A stretch of 31,519 nucleotides of DNA, taken from the NCBI GenBank assembly GCA_964513655.1, contig CAZENQ010000037.1:1-31519 (forward strand), in the 5' to 3' direction. The DNA is from G020350405 sp964513655 (GTDB lineage: Bacteria; Planctomycetota; Phycisphaerae; Sedimentisphaerales; Anaerobacaceae). The position numbers and the translations under genes were made by a program. Every line of letters starts with the position of its first letter. Position 1 is the first letter of the stretch. This document shows positions 17,305 to 26,500 of this stretch, in pieces. The notes below the pieces were generated by a model. The model did not search any database. It was not told the origin of the DNA and saw nothing but the letters and a program-made list of their open reading frames with translations.

Positions 17305-18348
17305 TTACTTCTTGCGCACGCGAATAGTAAAGGCCTTCGCAGGGTTTTCCACAAACAGTTTATGCAGCTCAGCGTCACTGACACCAGCGGCTTTCAGAGC
17401 AGGGATAAGTTGGTCAGAAATGGCGTTGTAAGGGCGAATCTTCTTTTTGGCGGCTTCACCCTCGCCGACCCAATACCAGCCGGCATCGTGTGAAATAAGC
17501 AACTGGTCACCAAACCCGGCCTCAAGCATTTTCTTAATCAGCCGCACATGCCTTTTAATCGACTCATCACTGACTCCGTCATACTCTATCCAGGCACCTG
17601 CCTCAGCGAGTTTCAAGTGCACCTTTTCTTTCTTAATACCGTCAGCATGAACGATTATCAAAGCTGATGCATCCACCCCTTCGGCGCGCACGGTCTCCAG
17701 CACGCCCAGGGCGGCCCTTGCCTCCCCTGTGTGGCAGGCAATGGTTAGGCCCGTTTGCAGATGGGCCTTCGCTGCCGCTCGCACCAGCTTTCGGTCTGTT
17801 TTGCTAAGTGGGCCTTTGTCCACGCTGGTTTTGATAAACCCCGGCTTGATTTTCGCCCCATCGATCCCATGCTCCCACTCACGGACCCATCGAGCGGCTA
17901 ATTGCCCGTCGGTTTCACTAAATGCGTGAGCTGGAAGAAACTTGTCATTACCCGTGCCATAGTAACCCGTGTTGGTCAGAATGTGCAGGTCGGCCTGCTC
18001 AGCAAGCCGTCTCAACACCTCGACATCACGTCCGAGCCAGGCAGGTGTGCAGTCCACAAACCCGGTAAAGCCGCGCTGCCGGACAGCATGCAGATAGGGT
18101 AGCATCGTTTCCACCACGTCGTCTTGGTTGTATCGGTGCCTGCCGGTCTTGGCAGCACCGATGAAGTCAACCATCACATGTTCATGCGCCAGGACCTTGC
18201 CAAACTCTGAGGGCCGAATCGGCCCCAGAACGGTCATAACAGTGCCCATGTTGGAAGTCGGCTTTGTTGCGGTCGAGTTGTTCTCTGTTTTTGCCGCGCT
18301 GGGAACCACCGCCAGCAGGCAAATAAGGATGAATATCAGCTTTTTCAC
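17305..18348 (-). CDS. Exported phosphotriesterase-family metal hydrolase (347 aa)
   Basis: All metal-site elements of the phosphotriesterase / PLL-type amidohydrolase family are visible: HEH (55-57), the candidate carboxylated Lys in GFIKTSVD (K173), ACHTGEA (H206), IIVHADG (H234) and ISHDAGW (D288). VDCTPAWLGRD (98-108) and TNTGYYG are further family signatures. Members hydrolyse lactones, esters or phosphotriesters; the substrate is unknown. The N-terminus KKLIFILICLLAVVPSAA is a signal peptide, so it probably acts in the periplasm. The start is GTG 18348, chosen because an optimal AAGGAGG (18363-18357) lies 8 nt upstream; longer frames would place that site inside the gene. It follows the catalytic M16 gene by 58 nt in the same direction. 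Confidence 0.9.
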   Translation of the reverse strand: MKKLIFILICLLAVVPSAAKTENNSTATKPTSNMGTVMTVLGPIRPSEFGKVLAHEHVMVDFIGAAKTGRHRYNQDDVVETMLPYLHAVRQRGFTGFVDCTPAWLGRDVEVLRRLAEQADLHILTNTGYYGTGNDKFLPAHAFSETDGQLAARWVREWEHGIDGAKIKPGFIKTSVDKGPLSKTDRKLVRAAAKAHLQTGLTIACHTGEARAALGVLETVRAEGVDASALIIVHADGIKKEKVHLKLAEAGAWIEYDGVSDESIKRHVRLIKKMLEAGFGDQLLISHDAGWYWVGEGEAAKKKIRPYNAISDQLIPALKAAGVSDAELHKLFVENPAKAFTIRVRKK

Positions 18349-18406
18349 GGCCCATGCCTCCTTAGCATATCGTAAAAAGCGCCTATACAATCACATATTT
18401 TTGACC

Positions 18407-19627
18407 TTACGACACGGGTCCTATCGAGAATTGTGTGAAGTCGCCCGGCTTGAACTGTTTCACTATGGCGTGGATATCGTCTGCAGTGACGGCCTTTATA
18501 GCACGAACGTCTTCTTCAATCCGGCGGTACTGCTCTAAATATATCCAGTTGAATCCTAAGTCAATCAGCCGACCCATCGGCAGCTCATTCTTAATTACCA
18601 ACGCACTTAGTATCTTATTTTTTGCCTTCTTTAGTTCGTCTTCGGCTACGCCGCTCTTAGACAGACCCTCAAAAATGTCCTTGATGGTATCAAGTACCTT
18701 GCTGACATTTTCGCTACTGCAACGAATATAACTGTAAAATGCCCCCGTACCGTCCATAGGACTGTATTGCATCGCTGCTGTCTCTGCCAACGCCTTGTCG
18801 ACCAGCTCCCAGAAAAATCTCGACCCGACATCGTCACCTACAACGGACGCCAGAAGGGAAGCCGCAAATCTTCGCTCGTCCTGGGCCGGTACTGCCGGGC
18901 TTATCAAACATATATGCTCACGAGCCAGATTGGACTTCTCGGCTCGCTCCTTTTTCCTGCTGCCCCCGTAGTCCTCCAATTTTCTTTCGATAGCCTGCTC
19001 TTGCCACTTGCTGCAGGGGCCTTCTGCGGTCGAACAGATTTGTTCCCACTCGAAATTGCCCGCACATGCTAAAACCATGTTGTTAGGCGCGTATCGGTTT
19101 ATAAAATAGCCGCGCATCTCTTCGGCAGTTAGATTGCTGATACTTTCGTTGGTGCCCAGAATGCTATTGCCGCAGGGATGCGCGTCAAAGTGTAAAGCCC
19201 TGCATCTGTCTATAACATCATGGCTCGGCAGGTCCTTATACATCGCAATTTCTTCTTTGATGACGTCTTTTTCAATGCCGAAATCCTCGTCTCTCAATGC
19301 CGGCCTCATCAACTCTATCCATATCTTCGTTACCTCGACCAGGTACTCCGGCAAAACAGCGGCATAAAAGACCGTATTTTCCTCACTCGTAAAGGCGTTG
19401 AACTGTGCCCCGGTCCTGTCAAATGCCTCGCTGACTTCAATTGCGCTTAATCTTTCTGTGCCCTTAAACAGCATATGTTCCAGAAAATGGGAAACTCCGT
19501 TTATCTGTTTGGTCTCATCCCTAGAGCCGGTCTTGACGAAAAAACCGACCGCTACCGACTTGGCGGATTTATTGACCTCGCCAACCAAATCCAGACCGTT
19601 CGCCAGTTTCTTCTCCTTGAATTCCAT
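18407..19627 (-). CDS. M16B zinc peptidase, catalytic subunit (406 aa)
   Basis: The inverted zinc motif HFLEH is at 47-51 with the third-ligand Glu in VIKEEIAMY (about 122-130), so the metal site is intact. FNAFTSEENTVFYAAVLPEY is the usual continuation. In the C-terminal half the substrate-binding Arg/Tyr pair (normally SRLFxEVREKRGLAYS) is absent: the aligned segment reads GSRFFWELVDKALAE. This is the pattern of the metal-bearing subunit of heterodimeric M16B peptidases. There is no signal peptide, so it appears cytoplasmic. It follows its partner gene with 8 nt between stop and start, strongly suggesting coupled translation. Confidence 0.93.
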   Translation of the reverse strand: MEFKEKKLANGLDLVGEVNKSAKSVAVGFFVKTGSRDETKQINGVSHFLEHMLFKGTERLSAIEVSEAFDRTGAQFNAFTSEENTVFYAAVLPEYLVEVTKIWIELMRPALRDEDFGIEKDVIKEEIAMYKDLPSHDVIDRCRALHFDAHPCGNSILGTNESISNLTAEEMRGYFINRYAPNNMVLACAGNFEWEQICSTAEGPCSKWQEQAIERKLEDYGGSRKKERAEKSNLAREHICLISPAVPAQDERRFAASLLASVVGDDVGSRFFWELVDKALAETAAMQYSPMDGTGAFYSYIRCSSENVSKVLDTIKDIFEGLSKSGVAEDELKKAKNKILSALVIKNELPMGRLIDLGFNWIYLEQYRRIEEDVRAIKAVTADDIHAIVKQFKPGDFTQFSIGPVS

Positions 19628-19635
19628 ACGCTGCT

Positions 19636-20868
19636 CTACTTAACCTTTACCTTTTTGGGGCCGACCGTCACTGCCGTAAAATCCTTGAACCTGTTATTCC
19701 GCAAGAACCCTAATACCGAATCAACACTGGTTGCTTCGATTTTACTTTTGATTTCATCGAGGCTTCGAACCCTGTCCAGTACATAGTAGTCGCTGCCAAT
19801 CCCGCTGGCCCGGCTGCTGGAGGATTCGCTGTGCATAACCAGCATACTTTTCAACCCGACCTTGGCTCGCTCGATTTCTTCTTTGCTGATTGCCTCACTA
19901 AGCCGGGCGAACTCTGCCATTATCACGTCCAGCGTTTCCTGTGCTTTCTCAGGTGTTGTTCCTGCATAGCACATTATACCTGCGGCCTCTTTGAGAGCGT
20001 GATATGCGGCTCCTATTGCGTAGCACAAGCCGCGTTTTTCTCGAACCTCTTTAAATAATCTTGCGCTCATCCCACCCGAAAGAACGGATACCGCCACTCT
20101 TGCGTTGTAGTAGTCTTCATCGCTTGGCTTGACCGTCTCGGTCATCAGGCCGATATGTACTTGTGTGCTATCATCTTGTAGATGTGTGTATTTGCCAGCC
20201 TTGGAGCCCACCGCACTCGGTTCAGCAGGCTTTTGTGCCTCTGTCTCGAACAGGCTTTCCATTTGTTCTACAATAGCGTCAAAGTCGTATTTGCCCCCCA
20301 CTGCGAAAATCGTCTGCGACAGATTGAAATTGTTCTTTATGATTTGTTTCGTCTTCTCGGCTGTCAAAACCTCTAATTCTGAGATTTTTCCCAATGCGCT
20401 GCGCCCCAATGGTTCTGGATAAAATTGCTCCCGCAGCTTTAACATAACTTTCTGCCTGGGGTCATCATCTAAAGCATGTAAACCGTCAATTGCCAGTTGC
20501 CTGGCGAGTTCAAACTGGTCTTCTTTCAGACTGCTTCGTAGCATAATATCAGCGTATAATTCTAAAGCTTCTGCTAGGTTCCCTGCCTCCAGAGCCGCGC
20601 CGATGGTTATATGAGAGCTGTTGATAGAGCTGGCACGATGCAGCCCCAGGCCGTCAAGTGCATCACCAAGCTCCCTGCTGTTTCTGTCCCCCGCTCCTCT
20701 GAAAATCCAATCGGCAATGACACTTCCTGCTCCGCAGCAGCCCTCTGGCAGTTGCGATGCTCCAGCGGGCAGCATAAAATCGAACGCTGCAGACCTGACT
20801 TCCTCCATCGGCTCGCCAAGAAGAACCATCCCATTTTTTAAGATATGTTTATCGAGCCTTTCCGTCAT
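19636..20868 (-). CDS. M16B peptidase-like subunit without zinc motif (410 aa)
   Basis: The fold is M16 but the HxxEH site is lost: where HFLEHMLFKG would be, it reads IADWIFRGAGDR. The C-terminal half instead has a textbook Arg/Tyr region, SARLFKEVREKRGLCYAIGA, used for substrate binding. It is therefore the complementary non-catalytic subunit for the adjacent gene 8 nt downstream. In characterised two-chain M16B enzymes one chain gives zinc, the other the Arg/Tyr pair, together closing on peptides. The start is ATG 20868; a TATAAT on the minus strand (20889-20884) lies 15 nt before it and no clear Shine-Dalgarno is seen. It appears to be the first gene of a cluster running to 16825. Confidence 0.92.
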   Translation of the reverse strand: MTERLDKHILKNGMVLLGEPMEEVRSAAFDFMLPAGASQLPEGCCGAGSVIADWIFRGAGDRNSRELGDALDGLGLHRASSINSSHITIGAALEAGNLAEALELYADIMLRSSLKEDQFELARQLAIDGLHALDDDPRQKVMLKLREQFYPEPLGRSALGKISELEVLTAEKTKQIIKNNFNLSQTIFAVGGKYDFDAIVEQMESLFETEAQKPAEPSAVGSKAGKYTHLQDDSTQVHIGLMTETVKPSDEDYYNARVAVSVLSGGMSARLFKEVREKRGLCYAIGAAYHALKEAAGIMCYAGTTPEKAQETLDVIMAEFARLSEAISKEEIERAKVGLKSMLVMHSESSSSRASGIGSDYYVLDRVRSLDEIKSKIEATSVDSVLGFLRNNRFKDFTAVTVGPKKVKVK

Positions 20869-20968
20869 TATTAGCTTTCAAAAATTATATTGAAAAGAGG
20901 ACGAATTCTACCAGCCAGCAGGAGTGTTTTCAACTGCGAAATTCAAAATGCCCTGTCCGGGATTTAAA

Positions 20969-22894
20969 TCATTGATTCGCCCGGTATGGCTTTCCCCCCT
21001 TGTATAGCTGTTGCATGCGGGCGGTATGCGCCGCTCGCTGTTGGTCTCCGGAGGCCAGGTACAAATCAACGGCCTTTTGAGCGGCTTCCACGGCTTCCAA
21101 GAATTGACCCGTCTCAGCATAGGCCGCCGCCAGCGTACGGAGCGTTTCAGGATTCCTGTAATCCGTAAGCTCACACGCCCGTTTTGCTAATCCGACAGCC
21201 TCGGTGCCATTGCGAAACTCCTCTTGTCCGCTCGTGGCCAATACCCAGCTCAGACCGGCCAATGTAGCAGGACTGGTGGGCATAAGACGCAGAGACTCTC
21301 TGTAGTGTTTGATGGCGCTGCTGATTTGGCCTTTGGAATAAAACGCCTGCCCCAGATTATGGTGTGCTCTGTCGTTGCTTGGGTCCAACTGAGTTACCTT
21401 GACAAAGTGCTTAATTGCACCGTCCAAATCCCCTCGTTGTGCTAGTAGAATACCTAAGTTGTTGTGCGCCCTTTTGTTATCAGCGTCAAGTTGAAGCGTT
21501 TTGTAAAACTGAATAATGGCTTGCTCAGTTTTCCCCTGCCTGTACAAAACAATCCCTGAAAAGTTACAAAGAACCGTTGAATTAGGGGCCAACGTAAACA
21601 TATGTCTAATGTGACTTTCCGTGTTCTCCCAGTGGACCAGATAGCGCCGTGTCACCACTGATTCTGAAAAAGCTGCCGCCAGCATAATAACCACTACTCC
21701 AATCCGACGAAGGGACGCACCCGAAACACATCCCCACAATGCTCCCGTCAGCCATCCCAGCGTCAACAGCAAACCCACTGAGGGCAAATAAGCGTACTTG
21801 TCTGCTACGATAGAATAGGTGAAACTTATGATTCCCATTGTTGGAAGGATTGCTACAAAGAAAAACAGCCATCCCGTCAGCAGCGCGCGCATCCAGCGCA
21901 GAGAAATCAGCAGCGTCGGTATTAAAATACAGGTTCCTATAAGCCCGGCCAGTACCGTCGAGTTTGAAACCGACAACGGACTCGGATAAGGATAGTAGGC
22001 TGACAGCTTGGCAGGCCAGACGATTTTATACAGGTAGAAGATAATATTGTGGCAGAGAATTAATGGGATTCGCACAGGGCTGTATTCGCCGGGCATTGTT
22101 ACTTCTGCCGTGCGGCCCTGCGAAATGACCGTGATAACCGCAAAAATGCCTGCAATAACAAACAACGGCACCTTTTCTAAAAACAGCTGCCTACCCCGAC
22201 GCTGCAGAGGCCAAAAGTCAAACAGAAGCAGCAAGACCGGTAGAGGCACGGTAGTCGGTTTAGACATCAAGGCTAAAACATACATCAAAACAGAGCCTGC
22301 GTAAGACTTCCAATCATTCTTGCGGCTATACCGAACATATATAATCATACACCATAAGGCAAAGAACGACGCCAGTACCGTCTTACGCTCCGCCACACAC
22401 GCAACCGTCTCAACGGTCAGTGGATGTACGCCGAACAGTAGTCCCACCATGGCCGCCGGCCAAACCTTGCCGAATAACATATATAGAAGCACAATTACCA
22501 GTGCAGTGTTAACGATGTGCAGAACCAGACTCGTCCTGTGAAAAGCCCCCAGATTGTCCGGCCCGCCCCCCATAGCACAATCCAACATTAGCGAAGTCAT
22601 CGTCAACGGCTGGTAATAGCCCCGCACAGTCGAGGGCTCAAATACCTCAATTAAGAATCGCCGGGCCGAAATCCAACCGGGATTTTGGACCAAACTGTTT
22701 CCGTGAACGTATTGATGGTCGTCAAACGACTGAGCCTGCGCCGATAAAACAGGCCAATGTGCTACGGCAACCACACCGCAGACAATTACTACCAGCCCAG
22801 CCAATAAAACTGATTCTGTAAATGGCTTCTCATTTGACCCCAGGTTTTCACCGTTGGCTGGTCTGCGGTTATTTTGTCGCGTTTTTCCCCACAT
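20969..22894 (-). CDS. Second TMTC-like membrane protein with TPR tail (641 aa)
   Basis: Residues about 30-430 hold many hydrophobic segments with the same landmarks as the gene at 11814: AQSFDDHQYVHGN after the first segment, YYQPLTMTSLMLDC, GVHPLTVETVACVAERKTVL, LLLFDFWPL and SAYYPYPSPL. The tail (about 440-625) has about five TPR units (AHNNLGILLAQRGDLDGAIK, AHHNLGQAFYSKGQISSAIK). The TPR part is shorter and less regular than in the 11814 protein, so the two are not recent duplicates. The start is ATG 22894 with a weak GAGAGAG ribosome site; an upstream TTG would add 21 residues without support. It is a likely GT-C glycosyltransferase-like protein of unknown acceptor. It stands alone, 100 nt from the M16 gene. 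Confidence 0.82.
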   Translation of the reverse strand: MWGKTRQNNRRPANGENLGSNEKPFTESVLLAGLVVIVCGVVAVAHWPVLSAQAQSFDDHQYVHGNSLVQNPGWISARRFLIEVFEPSTVRGYYQPLTMTSLMLDCAMGGGPDNLGAFHRTSLVLHIVNTALVIVLLYMLFGKVWPAAMVGLLFGVHPLTVETVACVAERKTVLASFFALWCMIIYVRYSRKNDWKSYAGSVLMYVLALMSKPTTVPLPVLLLLFDFWPLQRRGRQLFLEKVPLFVIAGIFAVITVISQGRTAEVTMPGEYSPVRIPLILCHNIIFYLYKIVWPAKLSAYYPYPSPLSVSNSTVLAGLIGTCILIPTLLISLRWMRALLTGWLFFFVAILPTMGIISFTYSIVADKYAYLPSVGLLLTLGWLTGALWGCVSGASLRRIGVVVIMLAAAFSESVVTRRYLVHWENTESHIRHMFTLAPNSTVLCNFSGIVLYRQGKTEQAIIQFYKTLQLDADNKRAHNNLGILLAQRGDLDGAIKHFVKVTQLDPSNDRAHHNLGQAFYSKGQISSAIKHYRESLRLMPTSPATLAGLSWVLATSGQEEFRNGTEAVGLAKRACELTDYRNPETLRTLAAAYAETGQFLEAVEAAQKAVDLYLASGDQQRAAHTARMQQLYKGGKPYRANQ

Positions 22895-23058
22895 AGCCTG
22901 TTCTCTCTCTATACAATCTGAGGATATATACAAAAACAGAAACGCATTACCTGCCAAATCAATCTATCACCTTTCCGGCCTTTTGCATAGTCTAATTCTC
23001 TTGAAGCCAAACACTCCAACACCATTGTCTGCAAAGCATGAATGCGCAGACAGATAGA

Positions 23059-23087
23059 TTGACTTCGGTGTAGCGTTGGCATATATT
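23059..23087 (+). promoter_or_regulatory. Promoter for the Dabb lipoprotein gene
   Basis: TTGACT (23059-23064), 17 nt, TATATT (23082-23087), a near-consensus promoter. Transcription would start about 23094, giving a leader of about 33 nt. Confidence 0.6.
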
Positions 23088-23126
23088 AGTGTTGAAAACC
23101 ATTTTTCCTGAAAGGCCAAGGCAATT

Positions 23127-23531
23127 ATGAGCAAAAGACTCCTAACTTTGACGATTATGTTTTTTCTTTCGGTATGCGGATGTGCTGGGGGGCAATATGC
23201 TGGCTGCAACCAGACTAAAGAACCAATGCTGGCTCACAACGTCTACTTCAGGCTAAAAGACGATTCCCAGGCTGCGAAGAACAGGCTGGTTGATTCCTGT
23301 CACCAATACCTTAAGGACCATCCAGGTGTTGTGTTTTTTGCCGCTGGCACTTTAGCTGAGGAACTGGACCGCCCGGTTAACGTTCGCGACTTCCATGTGG
23401 GCCTGCATATCGTCTTTAGAACCAGACAGTTCCACGACCAATACCAAACGGCCGACACGCATCTCCAATTTATCGAGGAAAACAAGGGCAACTGGGAGCA
23501 TGTACGGGTGTTCGACACGCTCGTTAGATAA
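23127..23531 (+). CDS. Lipoprotein with a Dabb (stress-responsive A/B barrel) domain (134 aa)
   Basis: The N-terminus has KR, a hydrophobic stretch LLTLTIMFFLSV and the lipobox VCGC with Cys19, so a lipid-anchored envelope protein is predicted. Residues about 35-133 match a Dabb ferredoxin-like domain: HNVYFRLKDDS, then LKDHPGVVFFAAGTLAE, RDFHVGLHIVFRTRQFHDQY and HLQFIEENKGNW. Dabb domains form dimeric barrels, and members include polyketide cyclases and stress proteins, usually cytoplasmic; no specific function is assigned. The ATG has an AAGG about 7 nt upstream. The gene converges on smc with 64 nt between stops. The export signal is the odd feature. Confidence 0.85.
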   Translation: MSKRLLTLTIMFFLSVCGCAGGQYAGCNQTKEPMLAHNVYFRLKDDSQAAKNRLVDSCHQYLKDHPGVVFFAAGTLAEELDRPVNVRDFHVGLHIVFRTRQFHDQYQTADTHLQFIEENKGNWEHVRVFDTLVR

Positions 23532-23595
23532 AATCAAACAGAATTGCCCTCTCTCGCTGGCACATGCAATACGCCGGATGCGCAAGATGATACGG

Positions 23596-26500
23596 TCACG
23601 CTACCGCAGCCTTTTCTTCTTCTGCGTCGTATTCGCCGAATTTAACGCCTATCTTCTTGCTGACGCCCCGTGTTTGCATCGTGATGCCGTAAAGCACATC
23701 CGCAATACTCATCGTCCGCTTGGCGTGCGTGATTACTATAAACTGAGACTCCTTTTGGAATTCCCGCAGCAGCAGGTTGAAACGCTCATTATTCGCCTCG
23801 TCCAGTGCCGCATCAATTTCGTCCAAAAAGCAGAATGGTGACGGCTTTGTCTTGAAAACTGCAAATAGAAGCGCAATTGCCGTCAGCGCCTTTTCGCCGC
23901 CGCTCAGCAGTGAAATACTCATTGTCTCCTTGCCGGGCGGCCGGGCTATCATCTCTATCCCCGCCTCGAGGATATCTTCATCATCTTCGAGCAATATGTC
24001 AGCTTTGCCCCCGCCGAACAGCTTGCGGAATATCTGCTGGAAGTGTACCCTGATTTCTTCAAAGGTCTTTACAAATCTTTCCCTGCTCATTTTGTTAAGA
24101 CGGTTTATTAATTGCTGCAGTTGGGCCCTGCTTTTATTCAGGTCCTCAATCTGACCGCTTAAAAACTCATACCGCCCCTCGAGGCTTTCCTGCTCCGCTA
24201 TCGCGTCCACGTTGACGTTACCAAGCCGTTCAATTTTAGCCCGAAGCTCTGCTATTTCTTCTCTTGCCATCTCCCAGTCGATGTCTTCGGCTTTATAATT
24301 TTCAAAGGCCTCGACCAAGTCAATCTGCAGTTCATCCTGTACTCTTTCGACCAAGTCCTGACTCTTTACCTCCAGTTGGCTCAGTTCTATTTTGAGCTCA
24401 TTTATTTTCTGCTCAATTTCAGATTGCTCCGCTCGCCTCTGACGAACCAGTTGTTCCGTTTGCCTTTGTCTTTCGAGCAGCTCTTGTACCTTCTCATGCA
24501 GCTTATCTGTACTTTGTTGTTTCTCTTCTTTTTCGACAAACAGCTCCGACACCGATGCCTCGCACTTGAGAATATCCATTTGAGCTTTTTGAGATTGCTC
24601 ACTGCAGAGTTCTGTTTCTTTTCGCGCCGACTCCGCAGCCGTTAGGTTTTCCTGTATCCTGTTCTGCAAACTGGAAATTGTTTGTTTAATTGCCTCTCTA
24701 CGCTCGGTAATCTGCCCTAGAGCGACCCTCAAATCGGTCAGTCTGTCTACCATTGATTGCTGGTGTGCTTTTTGTTCGGCGTGTTTTTTCTCGAGTTCTT
24801 CTATACGCGCAGTTCGTTCCGCGTTTACCGCCTCAAGTTCCCTCAATCTTTGTTTCGAGTCGTATTCTTTTCGCACCGATTGGCCTATCTGTTCTTCAAG
24901 CAGGTCGATCTCGCCGCTTATCAATGGCTGTTCTTCCCGTAAGTGCCTTATGCTCTGCTCTATGATGCTTAACTTTGAGCTTACATTCATCTTATCCGTA
25001 TTCGCCTCATAAGCAGCCTTCTGCAGGTCTTTGCATAGTTTGTCCAAATGCACCTTTCCCTGAGTGTTTTTCTCAAATTGCGCTGTGAGCGATGCAACAT
25101 CATCTGTCACATTGGCGATTGTTTCCTGAAGTTCTCGCTGCCGGCTCTTTCGCGATATCAGGCCCGTCGCTTCGGCCATGGGGCCAAGCTTTATTACTCC
25201 CTCGGAGCCCAAAAATTCACCTTTCGCAGTAACAAATTTATATCCCTTTCCGATTCTGCCTGCTAATTCAATTGCAGCGTCAATTGAGTCAACAACCACC
25301 GTCTTGCCTAATAATTTCCAGACTAATGGCGCATATTTGCTTTCGTTTTTTACGAATTCGACAAGCCTGCCCTTTACATGTGACAATCCTGAAAAATCCC
25401 TTTTGTCTACGAACGGCTCTATTTTATCCATGCATATGAAATTTACTCTGCCGCCCACTTTTCTAATCGCGCCTTTATCGGCTAATAATTTGCTTGTGTT
25501 GTTGGCCACCAGGGCATTAGTTTTGCCTTCGAGCGCAGCCTCAACGGCATTTGCATATCCGACGTCGGCTAAAATAACATCTGCCAGAATCCCTTCGATG
25601 TAGTCGAATTGGTTGTTTTCGACTGACCGACTTTGCAGAATGCTTTTTACTCCTGCACCAACTCCCTCGCAACTTTTCTCCATATCCGTCAGTACCGCCA
25701 GTTCACTGCTTAGCGCACTTAGCCTCTCTTTGCTCTGCGCCAGTTGTTTGCTGTCTCTCTGCATCTTTCCATCAATTTGCTCTGCTTCTTTGTGTTTGGA
25801 CTCTAAACGCTCCTCCAATTCTGCAAGCAGCTCTTCGATGTCATCATGCCGGGCCTTCTGCTGTGCTTTTTCAGTTAACAGTCTCTCAAGCTCTTCATGG
25901 GCCTGTTTTGCCCGGCCGGTAAGACGGTCCTTTTGGCCGGATAAGTTGTCGCGGTAGACCGAGATGCTCTGGATTTCGTTATGAAGTTGTGCGGTCCGCC
26001 TGACCATATCGATGATGCCCGATTTCTCGTCTTCCAGGTCCGCATCGAGTGAGGCGCATTCGGTGCTTGCCTCCTGGATGGCTTTTTGAAGCTGCTCGGC
26101 ACTTCGCTTTTTATCCTCGAATGTCTCTTCCCGGTCCGCCAGTTCTGCTCTGTGTCGCCTCAAATCCCCCTTAAAGACTTCCACCTGCCCTTGCAGTTTC
26201 TTGCCCCTTTGCTCGGCACTTTCCTTGCTTTGTTGGAGTTCTTTAATTCGAGTTCTCAAAAATTCAATCCGCTGAAGCTGCTGTTCGATTTTGCCCTGGA
26301 CAGTAACAAGGCAATTTCCCGTGTGGTTCAGCTTATCTTCCGTTTCTATTATTCGCTGGCCCAGTTCGCTCATTAGAGCGTCCTGTTTTGCCACCTCAGT
26401 GGCAATGCCGGCAAACTGCTCCTCAAGCTGCCCAAGACCGTTTTTTTTCTCTGCACCCTTTGTTGCATACTTTGCGTACTCAGCCAGCAAATAATTAGAC

